NCBI GenBank assembly: GCA_001898485.1
Contig: MKTY01000014.1
Location: 248,001 to 312,000 of the forward strand
Length of the DNA: 64,000 nt
Reading direction: 5' to 3'
Source of the DNA: Sphingobacteriales bacterium 46-32
Lineage (GTDB): Bacteria; Bacteroidota; Bacteroidia; Chitinophagales; Chitinophagaceae
Positions 50,009 to 58,775 of the stretch are shown here, one piece after another (within the stretch, counting starts at the first letter, position 1; each line of letters begins with the position of its first letter). Below the pieces are notes generated by a model that saw nothing but the letters and a program-made list of their open reading frames with translations, was not told where the DNA came from and searched no databases. A program made the translations under genes and the position numbers.

Positions 50009-51133
50009 TTAGCTTTTGGGCAGTAACAGTCTTTTGATTTTATTTGACTGAAACAACAGCTCCTGTTTTTCTTTACTCATGACAGTCACATGCCCCATTT
50101 TGCGGCCTGGTTTGGTTTGTAATTTTCCATACAGGTGTACAAAGGCATTTTCGATCTTCAGTACTTCTTCCAGTCCTTCATATTTTACATCACCACTGTA
50201 TCCTTCGGCTCCGATAATGTTGACCATAATGGAGGGCAGAATGGCATCTGTATTCCCCAATGGGTATTGCAGCATAATACGCCAAAGCATATCAAACTGT
50301 GAACTATAATGGGCTTCGATCGTATGGTGTCCGCTATTATGAACACGTGGAGCGGTTTCATTTACGTATACTTCTCCTGCATTGTCCAGAAATAACTCGA
50401 CAGCAAAAAGGCCGGGCGATTTGAAATTTTTGACTACAGAAAGTGCGATGGCCTCTACTTTCCAGAGTGTTTTTTCGTCAATCTCGGCGGGACAAAGCTG
50501 ATAGTCCAGCAGGTTGAGATCCGGATCAAACAGCATTTCAACAGGGGGATAAAGGGCTGTTTCGCCGTTTTCACTGATGGCGACCATCTGTGCAATTTCT
50601 TTACGGATGTCTATTGCTTTTTCGAGCACAGCCGGTGCATCAAAGCCCTTGTCAATATCCTTATCGTGTTGCAATAGTTGTACCCCCTTTCCATCATATC
50701 CGCCTTCGCCTATTTTATGTACAGCAGGCAGGTAATCTGCAGCTGCCTTTTTTAATTCGGAAAGATCAGCAGTGATCGTGAAATCTGCTGTCGGAATTTC
50801 GTGTAGCTGATAATATTGTTTCTGAAGAATCTTGTTTTTGATGGTTTTCAAAACGGCCGGGCGGGGATATATCCGTTTACCTTCGGCTTCCAGCTTTTCG
50901 AGAGCGTCTACATTTACATTTTCTATCTCAATGGTAAGGGCGTCCAGGTTTTTTCCAAATGAATAGACTGTATCGAAATCGCGGATATCTCCTTTTGTAA
51001 AATGATGACAAAGATGGGCTGCCGGGCAATCCGCATCGTTTTCCAGCACATGAGTAATTACCGGATAGTTGGCCGCAGCCTGGAGGAGCATACGGCCCAA
51101 CTGGCCGCCTCCCAATATTCCAATGTTTTGCAT
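50009..51133 (-). CDS. purK: N5-carboxyaminoimidazole ribonucleotide synthase
   Basis: This 374-residue ATP-grasp enzyme makes N5-CAIR from AIR, bicarbonate and ATP. The N-terminal GILGGGQLGRMLLQAA loop, EGGYDGKGVQ in the ATP-grasp region, the metal-binding ELFLDNAGEVYVNETAPRVHNSGH block and the C-terminal HLYGK segment are all present. The start at 51133 lies 5 nt after a perfect TATCTTTG box, making a leaderless mRNA likely; a longer frame to 51253 is excluded by this. PurE lies 5.8 kb downstream on the same strand. Confidence 0.96.
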   Translation of the reverse strand: MQNIGILGGGQLGRMLLQAAANYPVITHVLENDADCPAAHLCHHFTKGDIRDFDTVYSFGKNLDALTIEIENVNVDALEKLEAEGKRIYPRPAVLKTIKNKILQKQYYQLHEIPTADFTITADLSELKKAAADYLPAVHKIGEGGYDGKGVQLLQHDKDIDKGFDAPAVLEKAIDIRKEIAQMVAISENGETALYPPVEMLFDPDLNLLDYQLCPAEIDEKTLWKVEAIALSVVKNFKSPGLFAVELFLDNAGEVYVNETAPRVHNSGHHTIEAHYSSQFDMLWRIMLQYPLGNTDAILPSIMVNIIGAEGYSGDVKYEGLEEVLKIENAFVHLYGKLQTKPGRKMGHVTVMSKEKQELLFQSNKIKRLLLPKS

Positions 51134-51138
51134 GGTCG

Positions 51139-51146
51139 CAAAGATA
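51139..51146 (-). promoter_or_regulatory. -7 promoter box of purK
   Basis: Minus-strand TATCTTTG is perfect, with 5 nt to the purK ATG at 51133. Confidence 0.65.
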
Positions 51147-51185
51147 AAGGTATAAAGGGTTTGGGGTAGAAGGAGAAAGGTTAAG
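51147..51185 (+). repeat. Purine-rich repeat arm without a clear partner
   Basis: AAGGTATAAAGGGTTTGGGG is followed by GTAGAAGGAGAAAGGTTAAG. It resembles the left arms of the other islands, but no obvious pyrimidine right arm follows. Confidence 0.5.
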
Positions 51186-51261
51186 GAACCGGAATCTCCT
51201 GTTTCGGCAATGTAGCGGGCCACAGTGGTGGAAATTAATGGATTAATCCACAAACTTTAGT

Positions 51262-51269
51262 TAGTTTTG
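51262..51269 (+). promoter_or_regulatory. -7 promoter box upstream of hppD
   Basis: TAGTTTTG matches TAnnTTTG, 158 nt before the hppD ATG and 4 nt before a 30-codon ORF at 51274-51366 that could be a leader peptide or part of an untranslated leader. Confidence 0.4.
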
Positions 51270-51427
51270 TGGCATGCGTCCGGATTATCCGCAAAAAAGA
51301 TTTGCTGACCACCGGGGTCAATTCAGCCTGTTAATGGAAACACTGGCTATGGACAGTTGCTCCTGATCCTGCAGTTACTACTGTATTCTTCCTCATTTTT
51401 CTTTCTTTTTACAAAATTGTTTTAATC

Positions 51428-52561
51428 ATGAATACGAAAACGGCTTCTGCCATACCGGCTGCGCCGCCGGTCGATTTCCTTCCATTGGAGGGTACTGATT
51501 ATGTAGAATTTTATGTGGGTAATGCCAGGCAGGCAGCCCATTATTATATGAGCGCTTTTGGTTTTCAGGCGCTGGCCTATGCCGGCCCCGAAACAGGTGT
51601 AAAAGACAGGGCCAGTTATGTGGTGCGTCAGCATAAACTCACTTTTATGCTTACTACACCTATTCGCTCCAACAATCCCATTGCTGATCATATTTATAAA
51701 CATGGTGATGGTGTTAAAGCACTATCCCTACGGGTACAGGATGCCACACGTTCGTGGCAGGAAACCACTTCGCGTGGTGCGCGTTCGTATATGGAGCCAA
51801 CCCGTCTTACTGATGAGCATGGCGAGGTGGTCATGAGCGGTATTCATACCTATGGCGACACCGTGCATCTTTTTATTGAGCGTCGTAATTATAAGGGGAC
51901 CTTTATGCCCGGTTATCGTGCATGGAGTAACCCGCATTTTCAACCCGCCGATACCGGACTGCTGTATGTAGATCATTGTGTAGGAAATGTGGGCTGGAAC
52001 CAGATGAATCCCTGGGTTAAATTCTACGAAGATGTAATGGGGTTCAGAAATATTCTGAGCTTTGATGATGATGACATTTCAACAGAGTATTCTGCATTGA
52101 TGAGTAAGGTTATGAGCAGTGGTAATGGGTATGTGAAATTTCCGATCAATGAACCTGCAGAAGGCAAGAAAAAATCGCAGGTAGAAGAGTACCTGGAATT
52201 CTACAATGGAGAAGGGGTGCAGCACGTAGCACTCACTACCAACGATATCGTTTCTACAGTACGCAACCTCATGAGCAGGGGCGTTGAATTTCTAAAAGTA
52301 CCTACTACGTATTACGACACCTTGCTCGAAAGGGTGGGACATATTGATGAAGACCTGGAACCGCTTAAAGAACTGGGTATACTTGTTGACCGCGACAATG
52401 AAGGATATCTGTTACAACTGTTTTCGAAACCAGTTCAAGACAGACCTACATTATTCTTTGAAATCATCCAGCGCAAAGGAGCTCAAAGCTTTGGTAAGGG
52501 TAATTTCAAGGCTTTATTTGAAGCCATCGAACGGGAACAGGAAGCCCGCGGAAATCTCTGA
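51428..52561 (+). CDS. hppD: 4-hydroxyphenylpyruvate dioxygenase
   Basis: This 377-residue non-haem Fe(II) enzyme converts 4-hydroxyphenylpyruvate to homogentisate in tyrosine breakdown. The two VOC-fold halves are clear. Metal ligands are seen in VDHCVGNV (first His), VQHVALTTNDI (second His) and FFEIIQRKG near the C-terminus (Glu), with GRVGHI-like DTLLERVGHIDED before it. Length is normal. Homogentisate dioxygenase is not adjacent. A palindromic terminator follows the stop, and a 160-nt leader with a possible 30-codon ORF precedes it. Confidence 0.96.
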   Translation: MNTKTASAIPAAPPVDFLPLEGTDYVEFYVGNARQAAHYYMSAFGFQALAYAGPETGVKDRASYVVRQHKLTFMLTTPIRSNNPIADHIYKHGDGVKALSLRVQDATRSWQETTSRGARSYMEPTRLTDEHGEVVMSGIHTYGDTVHLFIERRNYKGTFMPGYRAWSNPHFQPADTGLLYVDHCVGNVGWNQMNPWVKFYEDVMGFRNILSFDDDDISTEYSALMSKVMSSGNGYVKFPINEPAEGKKKSQVEEYLEFYNGEGVQHVALTTNDIVSTVRNLMSRGVEFLKVPTTYYDTLLERVGHIDEDLEPLKELGILVDRDNEGYLLQLFSKPVQDRPTLFFEIIQRKGAQSFGKGNFKALFEAIEREQEARGNL

Positions 52562-52582
52562 TCTGAAAGTTGTCTGTAAGTT

Positions 52583-52613
52583 AAAAGCGGCCACAATTGT
52601 GGCCGCTTTTTTT
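52583..52613 (+). terminator. Intrinsic terminator of hppD
   Basis: Perfect 28-bp palindrome: arm AAAAGCGGCCACAA at 52583-52596 and its complement up to 52610, continuing into T7. The stem is GC-rich. Confidence 0.88.
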
Positions 52614-52935
52614 ATCATTTTTCTTTGGTGAAAACACCAGCGATTGATGATGATTTACACGCAACAAATCAGGTAAAAAGCAGTTGCCGGATAATCTACT
52701 CTGACTATATTACTTATCACAAAAGCACGCTGATTCTAACTTAATCCGGTTGATTGATACGAATAAAGTGATACATGAAAACAACAGACGGGTATAGAGA
52801 GGGCATAAAAAGCGAAACGCCTCCTTTTGGGAGACGTCGGACTGACTAAAAAGCCAGCGGGGAATGACACAAAGCTAAGACATTTATCAGGTAGCTTCCA
52901 AATTTTTTTTAAAAAATTTTAAATGAAATGAACGT
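52614..52935. other. Gene-free stretch between hppD and the NYN gene
   Basis: About 320 bp without a convincing gene. It contains a 24-codon ORF at 52775-52849 that I do not believe, a minus-strand TAGCTTTG box at 52870-52877 with no gene behind it, and an AT-rich self-complementary run (TTTTTTTTAAAAAATTTTAA) just before the NYN start. Confidence 0.6.
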
Positions 52936-53571
52936 ATGGAAAATGTGATTGCTTACATAGATGGGTTTAACCTCTACTACGGCATGATGGATGCCGGGTT
53001 TGGACGATACAGATGGTTGAATATTCAGGGATTGGTTCAGTCTCTGCTGAAACCAGCTCAAAAACTTTTGCAGGTAAATTATTTCACTACAATGGTTATT
53101 AATGATCTGGAAGGGCGGCTGCGGCAAAGAGCTTTCCTGGAAGCCTTAAAGACACAGGAGTTGGTGAAGGTGTTTTTCGGAAAATTTCAGAAACAAAAAT
53201 ACAATTGCCTGCATTGCGGAAATGAATTTCAGCGTAAGTGTGAGAAAATGACGGATACGGCTATTGTTACTGAGCTTGTAAAAGATTATTATGAAAATAA
53301 ATTTGATGCGGCGATGATCATATCAGGCGATACTGATCTGTTACCTCCTATGCGTCTGATCAATGAGGCGCCCGATAACAAGCGGGTATTGGTGGCATTT
53401 CCTCCGGCCAGAGTGAATGAAGAGATGCGCCTGTTTGCCAAAGGGTCAATGGTTATAGGGCGAAAAAAACTGGCTGATAACCAGTTTCCGGCAATTTTTA
53501 CCGGCGTGGATAGGCAGGAAATCTCTAAGCCGGAGGGCTGGGGACAGGTGCAGCCCAATACCTCAGATTAG
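52936..53571 (+). CDS. NYN domain protein (PIN-like nuclease, LabA type) with a Cys insertion
   Basis: This 211-residue protein has the NYN/PIN fold: Asp9 and Asn12 in IDGFNLYYG, Asp107 in KMTDTAI and Asp132/Asp134 in ISGDTDLLP, the expected acidic set for a metal-dependent RNase. Between strands there is CLHCGNEFQRKC (Cys91, 94 and 102), which looks like a small zinc knuckle. LabA-like NYN proteins are thought to cleave RNA. The gene stands alone with a gene-free region on each side and an AT-rich leader. The RNA target is unknown. Confidence 0.9.
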   Translation: MENVIAYIDGFNLYYGMMDAGFGRYRWLNIQGLVQSLLKPAQKLLQVNYFTTMVINDLEGRLRQRAFLEALKTQELVKVFFGKFQKQKYNCLHCGNEFQRKCEKMTDTAIVTELVKDYYENKFDAAMIISGDTDLLPPMRLINEAPDNKRVLVAFPPARVNEEMRLFAKGSMVIGRKKLADNQFPAIFTGVDRQEISKPEGWGQVQPNTSD

Positions 53572-53757
53572 TATTTTTTATCGCATTTTACTGTCAATAT
53601 ATCAAGCAGAAATAGTGCACAGCGGTGGAAAACTACGTACCGGCGTGGATGGTTTTATGAAAAGCTCTTCCCCAATACTGTTTTATCTTTACAAAAGGTT
53701 GGCAGAGCAGCCATAATAAACTATTTTAAGCATCGTTAATCCGGGAGCGAAACAGGC

Positions 53758-54936
53758 ATGAATAACCGTTTTATTCTTCTGATATTGATTGTAGCAGGCC
53801 TTGCAGGCGAGGCCATAGGTCAGCCTTACAAAGGCGGGTCTTCTTTTGTCGATTTCCAAAGGACTTTTCCCCGCCCTGAAGAATCATTTAAGCGTAAAGA
53901 AGATACGCTGCAGAAACAGTTTGCCGAGAAAAAGCTGGCCTGGCCGGCCCGTTACATTTATATCCGTTCGTTCAAGTATGACAGCAAGCTGGAGGTATGG
54001 GTTAAAAATGAAATGAAAGACCCCTTTAAGTTGTTTAAAACTTATAAGGTTTGTGCACTGGCAGGTTCACTGGGACCTAAGCGCCTGGAAGGAGACTACC
54101 AGGTACCGGAAGGGTTTTATTACATCAATGAATTTAACCCCCGGAGCACTTATTATTTGTCGCTGGGACTTAACTATCCAAATATTTCTGACCGCATATT
54201 AAGTGACTCACTGCGTCCGGGGGGCGAAATTTATATTCATGGCAGTTGCGTAACGGTTGGTTGTATTCCGCTTACCGATCAGCAGATCGATGAAGTATAT
54301 ATTCTGGCGGCTTATGCCAAGAGCCAGGGACAGGATTATATTCCTGTACATATTTTTCCGATCCGTTATGATGTGCCCCGCAGTGTAAGTTATCTGGGCA
54401 ATCTTACTAAAGATGATCCCTCACTAAAACAGTTTACTTCACGCCTCGAAGATGCGTTTGATTATTTTGAAAAATACAAACAACTGCCTGTGGTGATGGT
54501 AGATGATAAAGGGGAGTATTATATCAACGGAGCTGCCGGTAAGAAAAAAGAACCTGCAGTAGTGGCTACGGTACCGAAAAGAACACCCGTTGCACATCGT
54601 ACCCGAACGATCACCGGCCTTACAGAGGCTGTGCATCAGTGGCCCGTATTTCCGGGCGGTGGAGATGCGTTTATGAAATACCTCGATAAGTTAGGGAATG
54701 AGATGGTTGAATTTTTGCCGCAGGGGACCAAAAAAGCATTTGTGCAGGTAGAATTTATTATTGATAAAGATGGTACGCCTACCAACTTCAATGTACTTCG
54801 GGGAATGAAAGATGAAGAGTTTAATGATGAGCTGATAACCCGTCTCGAAAAAATGCCTGACTGGAAACCTGCTATCCTGCACGATAAACCGGTTCCCAAA
54901 AAAATGGTACAAACCATATCTGTTGAGGCCAATTAA
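53758..54936 (+). CDS. L,D-transpeptidase (YkuD) fused to a TonB C-terminal domain
   Basis: This 392-residue exported protein has a signal peptide (FILLILIVAGLAGEAIGQ). A YkuD-type domain has the catalytic block HGSCVTVGC (His161, Cys169), as in murein L,D-transpeptidases of the ErfK-like kind. After a linker with a Lys/Pro/Thr-rich stretch (about 263-285), the last 100 residues form a TonB-C-like domain: FPGGGDAFMKYL, VQVEFIIDKDGTPTNFNVLRG and PDWKPAILHDKPVPKKM. The combination suggests cell-wall anchoring of a periplasm-spanning, receptor-contacting domain, but this is inference. Confidence 0.88.
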   Translation: MNNRFILLILIVAGLAGEAIGQPYKGGSSFVDFQRTFPRPEESFKRKEDTLQKQFAEKKLAWPARYIYIRSFKYDSKLEVWVKNEMKDPFKLFKTYKVCALAGSLGPKRLEGDYQVPEGFYYINEFNPRSTYYLSLGLNYPNISDRILSDSLRPGGEIYIHGSCVTVGCIPLTDQQIDEVYILAAYAKSQGQDYIPVHIFPIRYDVPRSVSYLGNLTKDDPSLKQFTSRLEDAFDYFEKYKQLPVVMVDDKGEYYINGAAGKKKEPAVVATVPKRTPVAHRTRTITGLTEAVHQWPVFPGGGDAFMKYLDKLGNEMVEFLPQGTKKAFVQVEFIIDKDGTPTNFNVLRGMKDEEFNDELITRLEKMPDWKPAILHDKPVPKKMVQTISVEAN

Positions 54937-54957
54937 TCCAGGCTGTTTGTTAGATTT

Positions 54958-56220
54958 TTAAGCCATTAACACCTGCACAGTATCGGGTGTCTGCTGGCGC
55001 AGTAGGCTTGTTTTGCCGGCAGTAAGCGTCTCCAGTAATTCCAGTTGATAATGGCGGATAGTAAGTAAGGAAAGATTACGGGTTACCTGTACTTCTGCAA
55101 AGGCTGACACCGCGAGTGCCAGTTTCTCTATCCGGTCTGGCCGGTCATCCAGCACACATACAAAACTAATGGCTCCGTTTTGAGTAAGGTTGGGACGAAT
55201 CTTCATTTCCTCGAGTAACTGATAAATAGTACCCACATGACTGTCGCCGATAAAGGAAAAGTCGCGGGAACTCATTTCCAGCATCACCTGTTTTTCTTTT
55301 AAGACAATAATCGGTGGCAGGTTTTTGACCGTATGGTTGTGAATGACGGTGCCCGGCAAACCGGGATCGAGGAAACATTTTACAAAGAGGGGAATCGATT
55401 TGTTTTGAAGCGGCTTAATGGTTTTGGGATGTATAACCTGTGCTCCGTAATAGGCCATTTCAATTACCTCGCGATAATTGAGTTCGTGTATGGGGCGGGC
55501 ATCAGGAAATTGTTTGGGGTCGGCATTCATCACACTTTCCACATCTTTCCAGATAGTCTGGTTTTCGGCATTGAGCAGATTGGCAAAAACCGCGGCCGTA
55601 TAGTCACTGCCTTCCCGTCCCAGCGTTGTGCTTTCATTTTCATCAGTAGATCCTATATATCCCTGGGTAATCACGAACTGGTGCTGTTCGAGTGCAGGTA
55701 TTACATAGCGAACTACCTGTGCTGTTGTATATTCCCAGTCGATATTGGCATCACGAAAATTATTATCGGTACGAATGATGTCCCGCACATCCATCCATTG
55801 ATTGCTACTGCCGGTTTCGTTGAGGTAATGGCTAACGATAGCAGTACTCAGCAATTCACCCACACATACAATCTGGTCATAATAATAATCAAAAGCGCGT
55901 ACCGGTTTGTCGTGCAGCAGCCATTCCACTTCGGTAAAGAAATCACGCAACTGGTTTTCGCAGGCAAGTGCATGGGTTACGAGCAGGTACTTTGCTGTGG
56001 TAAGATGTTGCTGTTTTACCTGCTCAAATAGGGAAAGCGCTTCATCCTTTTTACCGGAATAAAAAGCTTCTGCCACCTTTTCCAGCGCATTGGTTGTTTT
56101 GCCCATTGCCGATATAACAATCAGCAGCCGCTCGCCCTGGTATTGCTTCATAATGGACGCCAGGTTTACAATACGCTCAACACTGTTTACGGACGCGCCG
56201 CCAAATTTGAATACCTGCAT
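54958..56220 (-). CDS. Aspartate kinase
   Basis: This 420-residue aspartokinase makes aspartyl phosphate for lysine, threonine and methionine synthesis. The N-terminal VFKFGGASV phosphate-binding motif, the ITQGYIGSTDENESTTLGREGSDYTAA loop and two C-terminal ACT domains (from about residue 290) are present. It is a monofunctional enzyme, without a homoserine dehydrogenase fusion. The start at 56220 (MQVFKFGG) follows a TATTTTTG box by 17 nt; the longer frame adds 73 unrelated residues. It diverges from fbp across a repeat island. Confidence 0.94.
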   Translation of the reverse strand: MQVFKFGGASVNSVERIVNLASIMKQYQGERLLIVISAMGKTTNALEKVAEAFYSGKKDEALSLFEQVKQQHLTTAKYLLVTHALACENQLRDFFTEVEWLLHDKPVRAFDYYYDQIVCVGELLSTAIVSHYLNETGSSNQWMDVRDIIRTDNNFRDANIDWEYTTAQVVRYVIPALEQHQFVITQGYIGSTDENESTTLGREGSDYTAAVFANLLNAENQTIWKDVESVMNADPKQFPDARPIHELNYREVIEMAYYGAQVIHPKTIKPLQNKSIPLFVKCFLDPGLPGTVIHNHTVKNLPPIIVLKEKQVMLEMSSRDFSFIGDSHVGTIYQLLEEMKIRPNLTQNGAISFVCVLDDRPDRIEKLALAVSAFAEVQVTRNLSLLTIRHYQLELLETLTAGKTSLLRQQTPDTVQVLMA

Positions 56221-56237
56221 ATAAAGGAAATGTGCCG

Positions 56238-56245
56238 CAAAAATA
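56238..56245 (-). promoter_or_regulatory. -7 promoter box of the aspartate kinase gene
   Basis: Minus-strand TATTTTTG is a perfect TAnnTTTG match, 17 nt before the ATG. Confidence 0.55.
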
Positions 56246-56255
56246 AGGCAGAGAA

Positions 56256-56358
56256 GGCGGAAGGAAGAGGGTGGATGGAAAAAGGTTAGTGGAGCAGTGA
56301 TAAGCGTGTCAAGAAAGAAGCACAACTTTTTCCTTCTTCCTTTTACCTCCGACCTTAC
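56256..56358. repeat. Intergenic island between divergent genes, purine/pyrimidine arms
   Basis: The left arm (about 56256-56290) is AGAAGGCGGAAGGAAGAGGG followed by TGGATGGAAAAAGGTTAG. The right arm (56326-56358) is CTTTTTCCTTCTTCCTTTTA followed by CCTCCGACCTTA. The arms are approximately complementary. Confidence 0.7.
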
Positions 56359-56366
56359 ATAATACT

Positions 56367-56374
56367 TACATTTG
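56367..56374 (+). promoter_or_regulatory. -7 promoter box of fbp
   Basis: TACATTTG is a perfect match, 21 nt before the fbp ATG at 56396. Confidence 0.6.
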
Positions 56375-56395
56375 TTAGTACAACCATTAACTGCT

Positions 56396-57415
56396 ATGCT
56401 ATTTAACCGAAAAATTCTGACACTCGATGAGTTTACCATTCAGCAGCTGCGCGATTTTCCGCATGCCACGGGTGAGCTCAGTAATCTTCTCCGCGATCTG
56501 GGCCTGGCTGCCAAACGGGTCAATGTGGAAGTAAATAAAGCCGGTCTTGTTGATATCCTGGGCGATGCCGGCAGTGTGAACGTGCAGGGCGAAGATGTAA
56601 AAAAACTGGATGTTTATGCCAATGATCAGTTTATGGGCGTATTGCAGCATGGCATCAGCTGTGCCGGTATCGCCAGTGAGGAACTGGACGAATTCGTAGC
56701 CTTTGACGATGCAGTAAGCCGCAACTCCAAATACGTCTGTCTTTTTGATCCGCTTGATGGTAGCGGTAATATTGACGTGAATGTATCTATCGGAACCATT
56801 TTTGGAATCTATCGCCGGGTTACCCAAAAAGGTGATAAGGCTTCAAGAGAGGATTTTTTACAGCAGGGAATTAAGCAGGTAGCTGCCGGCTATATCGTAT
56901 ACGGCTCCAGCACCATGCTGGTATATGCTACCCGCCGTGGTGTAAACGGTTTTACCCTTGACCCATCCATAGGTGAGTTTACACTCAGCCACCCGGATAT
57001 CCGCTGTCCCGAATGGGGTAATATCTATTCGGTCAATCACGGTAATTTCTTCCGGTACAACAAGGGCGTGCAGAACTATATTACACTTTGTCAGAAAAAA
57101 GATAAACAAACCGGCGGTCCCTATACCCAGCGCTATATTGGCAGTATGGTATCGGATGTACACAGAAACCTCATAAAGGGCGGCATCTTTATGTACCCCG
57201 GTACTACGGATAAACCTGGTGGTAAGTTGCGCCTGCTGTATGAGTGTAACCCATTTGCATTTATTGTGGAAGTGGCTGGCGGCCGTGCTACAAACGGCAC
57301 AGAACGCATACTGGATATTATGCCTACTCAACTGCATCAGCGCACCCCCATGTTTATTGGAAGTAAGGGTATGATGAATGAACTGGATACCTGCCTTGAG
57401 CAGGCCGCCGTGTAA
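56396..57415 (+). CDS. fbp: Fructose-1,6-bisphosphatase, class I
   Basis: This 339-residue gluconeogenic enzyme hydrolyses fructose 1,6-bisphosphate. The metal-binding [12 protein letters not shown] motif is at about residue 122. [11 protein letters not shown], the [22 protein letters not shown] block, [20 protein letters not shown] and a C-terminal [17 protein letters not shown], which binds substrate, are intact. The start at 56396 ([13 protein letters not shown]) follows a perfect -7 box; the longer frame adds 8 residues. No allosteric AMP-site call can be made. Confidence 0.96.
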   Translation: MLFNRKILTLDEFTIQQLRDFPHATGELSNLLRDLGLAAKRVNVEVNKAGLVDILGDAGSVNVQGEDVKKLDVYANDQFMGVLQHGISCAGIASEELDEFVAFDDAVSRNSKYVCLFDPLDGSGNIDVNVSIGTIFGIYRRVTQKGDKASREDFLQQGIKQVAAGYIVYGSSTMLVYATRRGVNGFTLDPSIGEFTLSHPDIRCPEWGNIYSVNHGNFFRYNKGVQNYITLCQKKDKQTGGPYTQRYIGSMVSDVHRNLIKGGIFMYPGTTDKPGGKLRLLYECNPFAFIVEVAGGRATNGTERILDIMPTQLHQRTPMFIGSKGMMNELDTCLEQAAV

Positions 57416-57495
57416 AATATATTTTTAACACACTTCTAAGCATATCTGCCGCCAGCCATTGATGCAATGGTACAGATGTTGAGGCATAATTAGCA

Positions 57496-57963
57496 ATGAA
57501 AAAAAATATGCGTTCACATTTGTTTCGTTATATGACCCTTTTGCTGGCAGTGGGTATAGGATGGCTGAGTTTTGCCGGTTTGCCTCCTGCAGGCCTTGAT
57601 GATGATATACTGGCTGCTACCAATCAGTTTCGCAGATCGAGGGGCAAGGCAGTGCTTCAGATGCGCGAAGATCTGAATGCCATTGCCCGGAAGCACAGCG
57701 AAAATATGGCTGCCGGCAGGGTAGCTTTTGGACATAGTGGTTTCGCCAGCCGCGAAGCTGCTGCCCAGCGAAAAGTACCCGGCTCCACCGCCTTTGCCGA
57801 AAATGTGGCCTATGGCGCTACTTCAGGAAAAGAAGTGGTAAAAGACTGGAAAGAATCACCTGGCCACCGGCGCAATATGCTGGGGACATTCAGGTATATC
57901 GGTATAGGTACGGCAAAAGATAAAAATGGGGTGATTTATTACACCCAGCTTTTTGTCAACTAA
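57496..57963 (+). CDS. CAP (SCP-like) domain protein, exported
   Basis: This 155-residue protein has an N-terminal signal or membrane anchor (YMTLLLAVGIGWLSFAG). A bacterial CAP/PR-1 domain contains HSENMAAGRVAFGHSGF and AENVAYGA, and ends with SPGHRRNMLGTFRYIGIGTAKDKNGVIYYTQLFV. The CAP cavity residues (two His, two Glu-like positions) appear present. Function of bacterial CAP proteins is mostly unknown. It is 46 bp upstream of the ABC ATPase gene on the same strand. Confidence 0.9.
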   Translation: MKKNMRSHLFRYMTLLLAVGIGWLSFAGLPPAGLDDDILAATNQFRRSRGKAVLQMREDLNAIARKHSENMAAGRVAFGHSGFASREAAAQRKVPGSTAFAENVAYGATSGKEVVKDWKESPGHRRNMLGTFRYIGIGTAKDKNGVIYYTQLFVN

Positions 57964-58009
57964 TCGCCGCCGCGCTTTTCCTTATCCGGAATTGCAGTAA
58001 CTTGCCGCC

Positions 58010-58774
58010 ATGCAAGGCAATACAATCATTTCTGTTACTGATCTCGTTAAAAATTATGGCAACTTTCAGGCTGTCAAGGGTATTTCCTTTGATGTGCGGG
58101 AAGGTGAAATATTTGGTTTGCTGGGACCTAATGGTGCCGGAAAATCGACCACACTTGAGATCATCGAAACCCTGCGTGAAAAGACAAGTGGTAAAGTGAT
58201 TGTTGACGGACTGGATCTTGACCGTCAGGCAGGTGAAATAAAAAAAATCATCGGTGTGCAACTGCAGACCAGCGGCTATTATCCAGGCCTCAACCTGGTA
58301 CAACTGGTTGAGCTGTTCAGCGGACTTTACAACCGCCAGGTAGCGCCGATGGAACTGCTGGAAACGGTGAATCTGAAAGATAAGGCCCGGGCCAAATTCA
58401 AGGATCTGAGTGGAGGACAGAAACAGCGTTTTTCTGTTGCCACAACCCTCATCAACCAGCCACGCATTATTTTCCTGGATGAGCCCACCACAGGCCTCGA
58501 TCCCCAGGCACGCCGCAGTCTTTGGGAGCTGATCCGCAATATACGCGAGCAGGGAACTACGGTGATCATTACCACGCACTATATGGATGAGGCCGAATAC
58601 CTGTGCGACCGTATTGCTATTATCGATTCAGGACGTATAGTAGCGCTCGACTCTCCGGATAATATGATTGATACCCTCGTGGCATCAGGATTTGAGCGGC
58701 CCAAAGAAGTGAAGAAGGCAAACCTCGAAGATGTTTTTATTCATTTAACCGGTCACTCTCTGCGCGAAGCCTGA
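58010..58774 (+). CDS. ABC transporter ATP-binding protein
   Basis: This 254-residue ATPase subunit has Walker A GPNGAGKSTT, a Q-loop region VQLQTSGYYP, signature LSGGQKQRFSVA, Walker B RIIFLDEPTTGLDP and the H-loop TTHYMDEAEYLCDRI. It belongs to the DrrA/CcmA-like group that normally pairs with an ABC-2 permease. No permease gene follows: the stop codon runs straight into a 76-bp minisatellite array. Either the permease is elsewhere or it has been lost. Confidence 0.93.
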   Translation: MQGNTIISVTDLVKNYGNFQAVKGISFDVREGEIFGLLGPNGAGKSTTLEIIETLREKTSGKVIVDGLDLDRQAGEIKKIIGVQLQTSGYYPGLNLVQLVELFSGLYNRQVAPMELLETVNLKDKARAKFKDLSGGQKQRFSVATTLINQPRIIFLDEPTTGLDPQARRSLWELIRNIREQGTTVIITTHYMDEAEYLCDRIAIIDSGRIVALDSPDNMIDTLVASGFERPKEVKKANLEDVFIHLTGHSLREA

Positions 58775-58775
58775 T

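Noticed and set aside
51274-51366. 30-codon ORF upstream of hppD as an attenuator-type leader peptide
   Set aside because: It has no run of Tyr or Phe codons and no antiterminator hairpin was seen; noted only with the promoter box.
52775-52849. 24-codon ORF between hppD and the NYN gene
   Set aside because: Very short, no promoter box or terminator of its own, no family.
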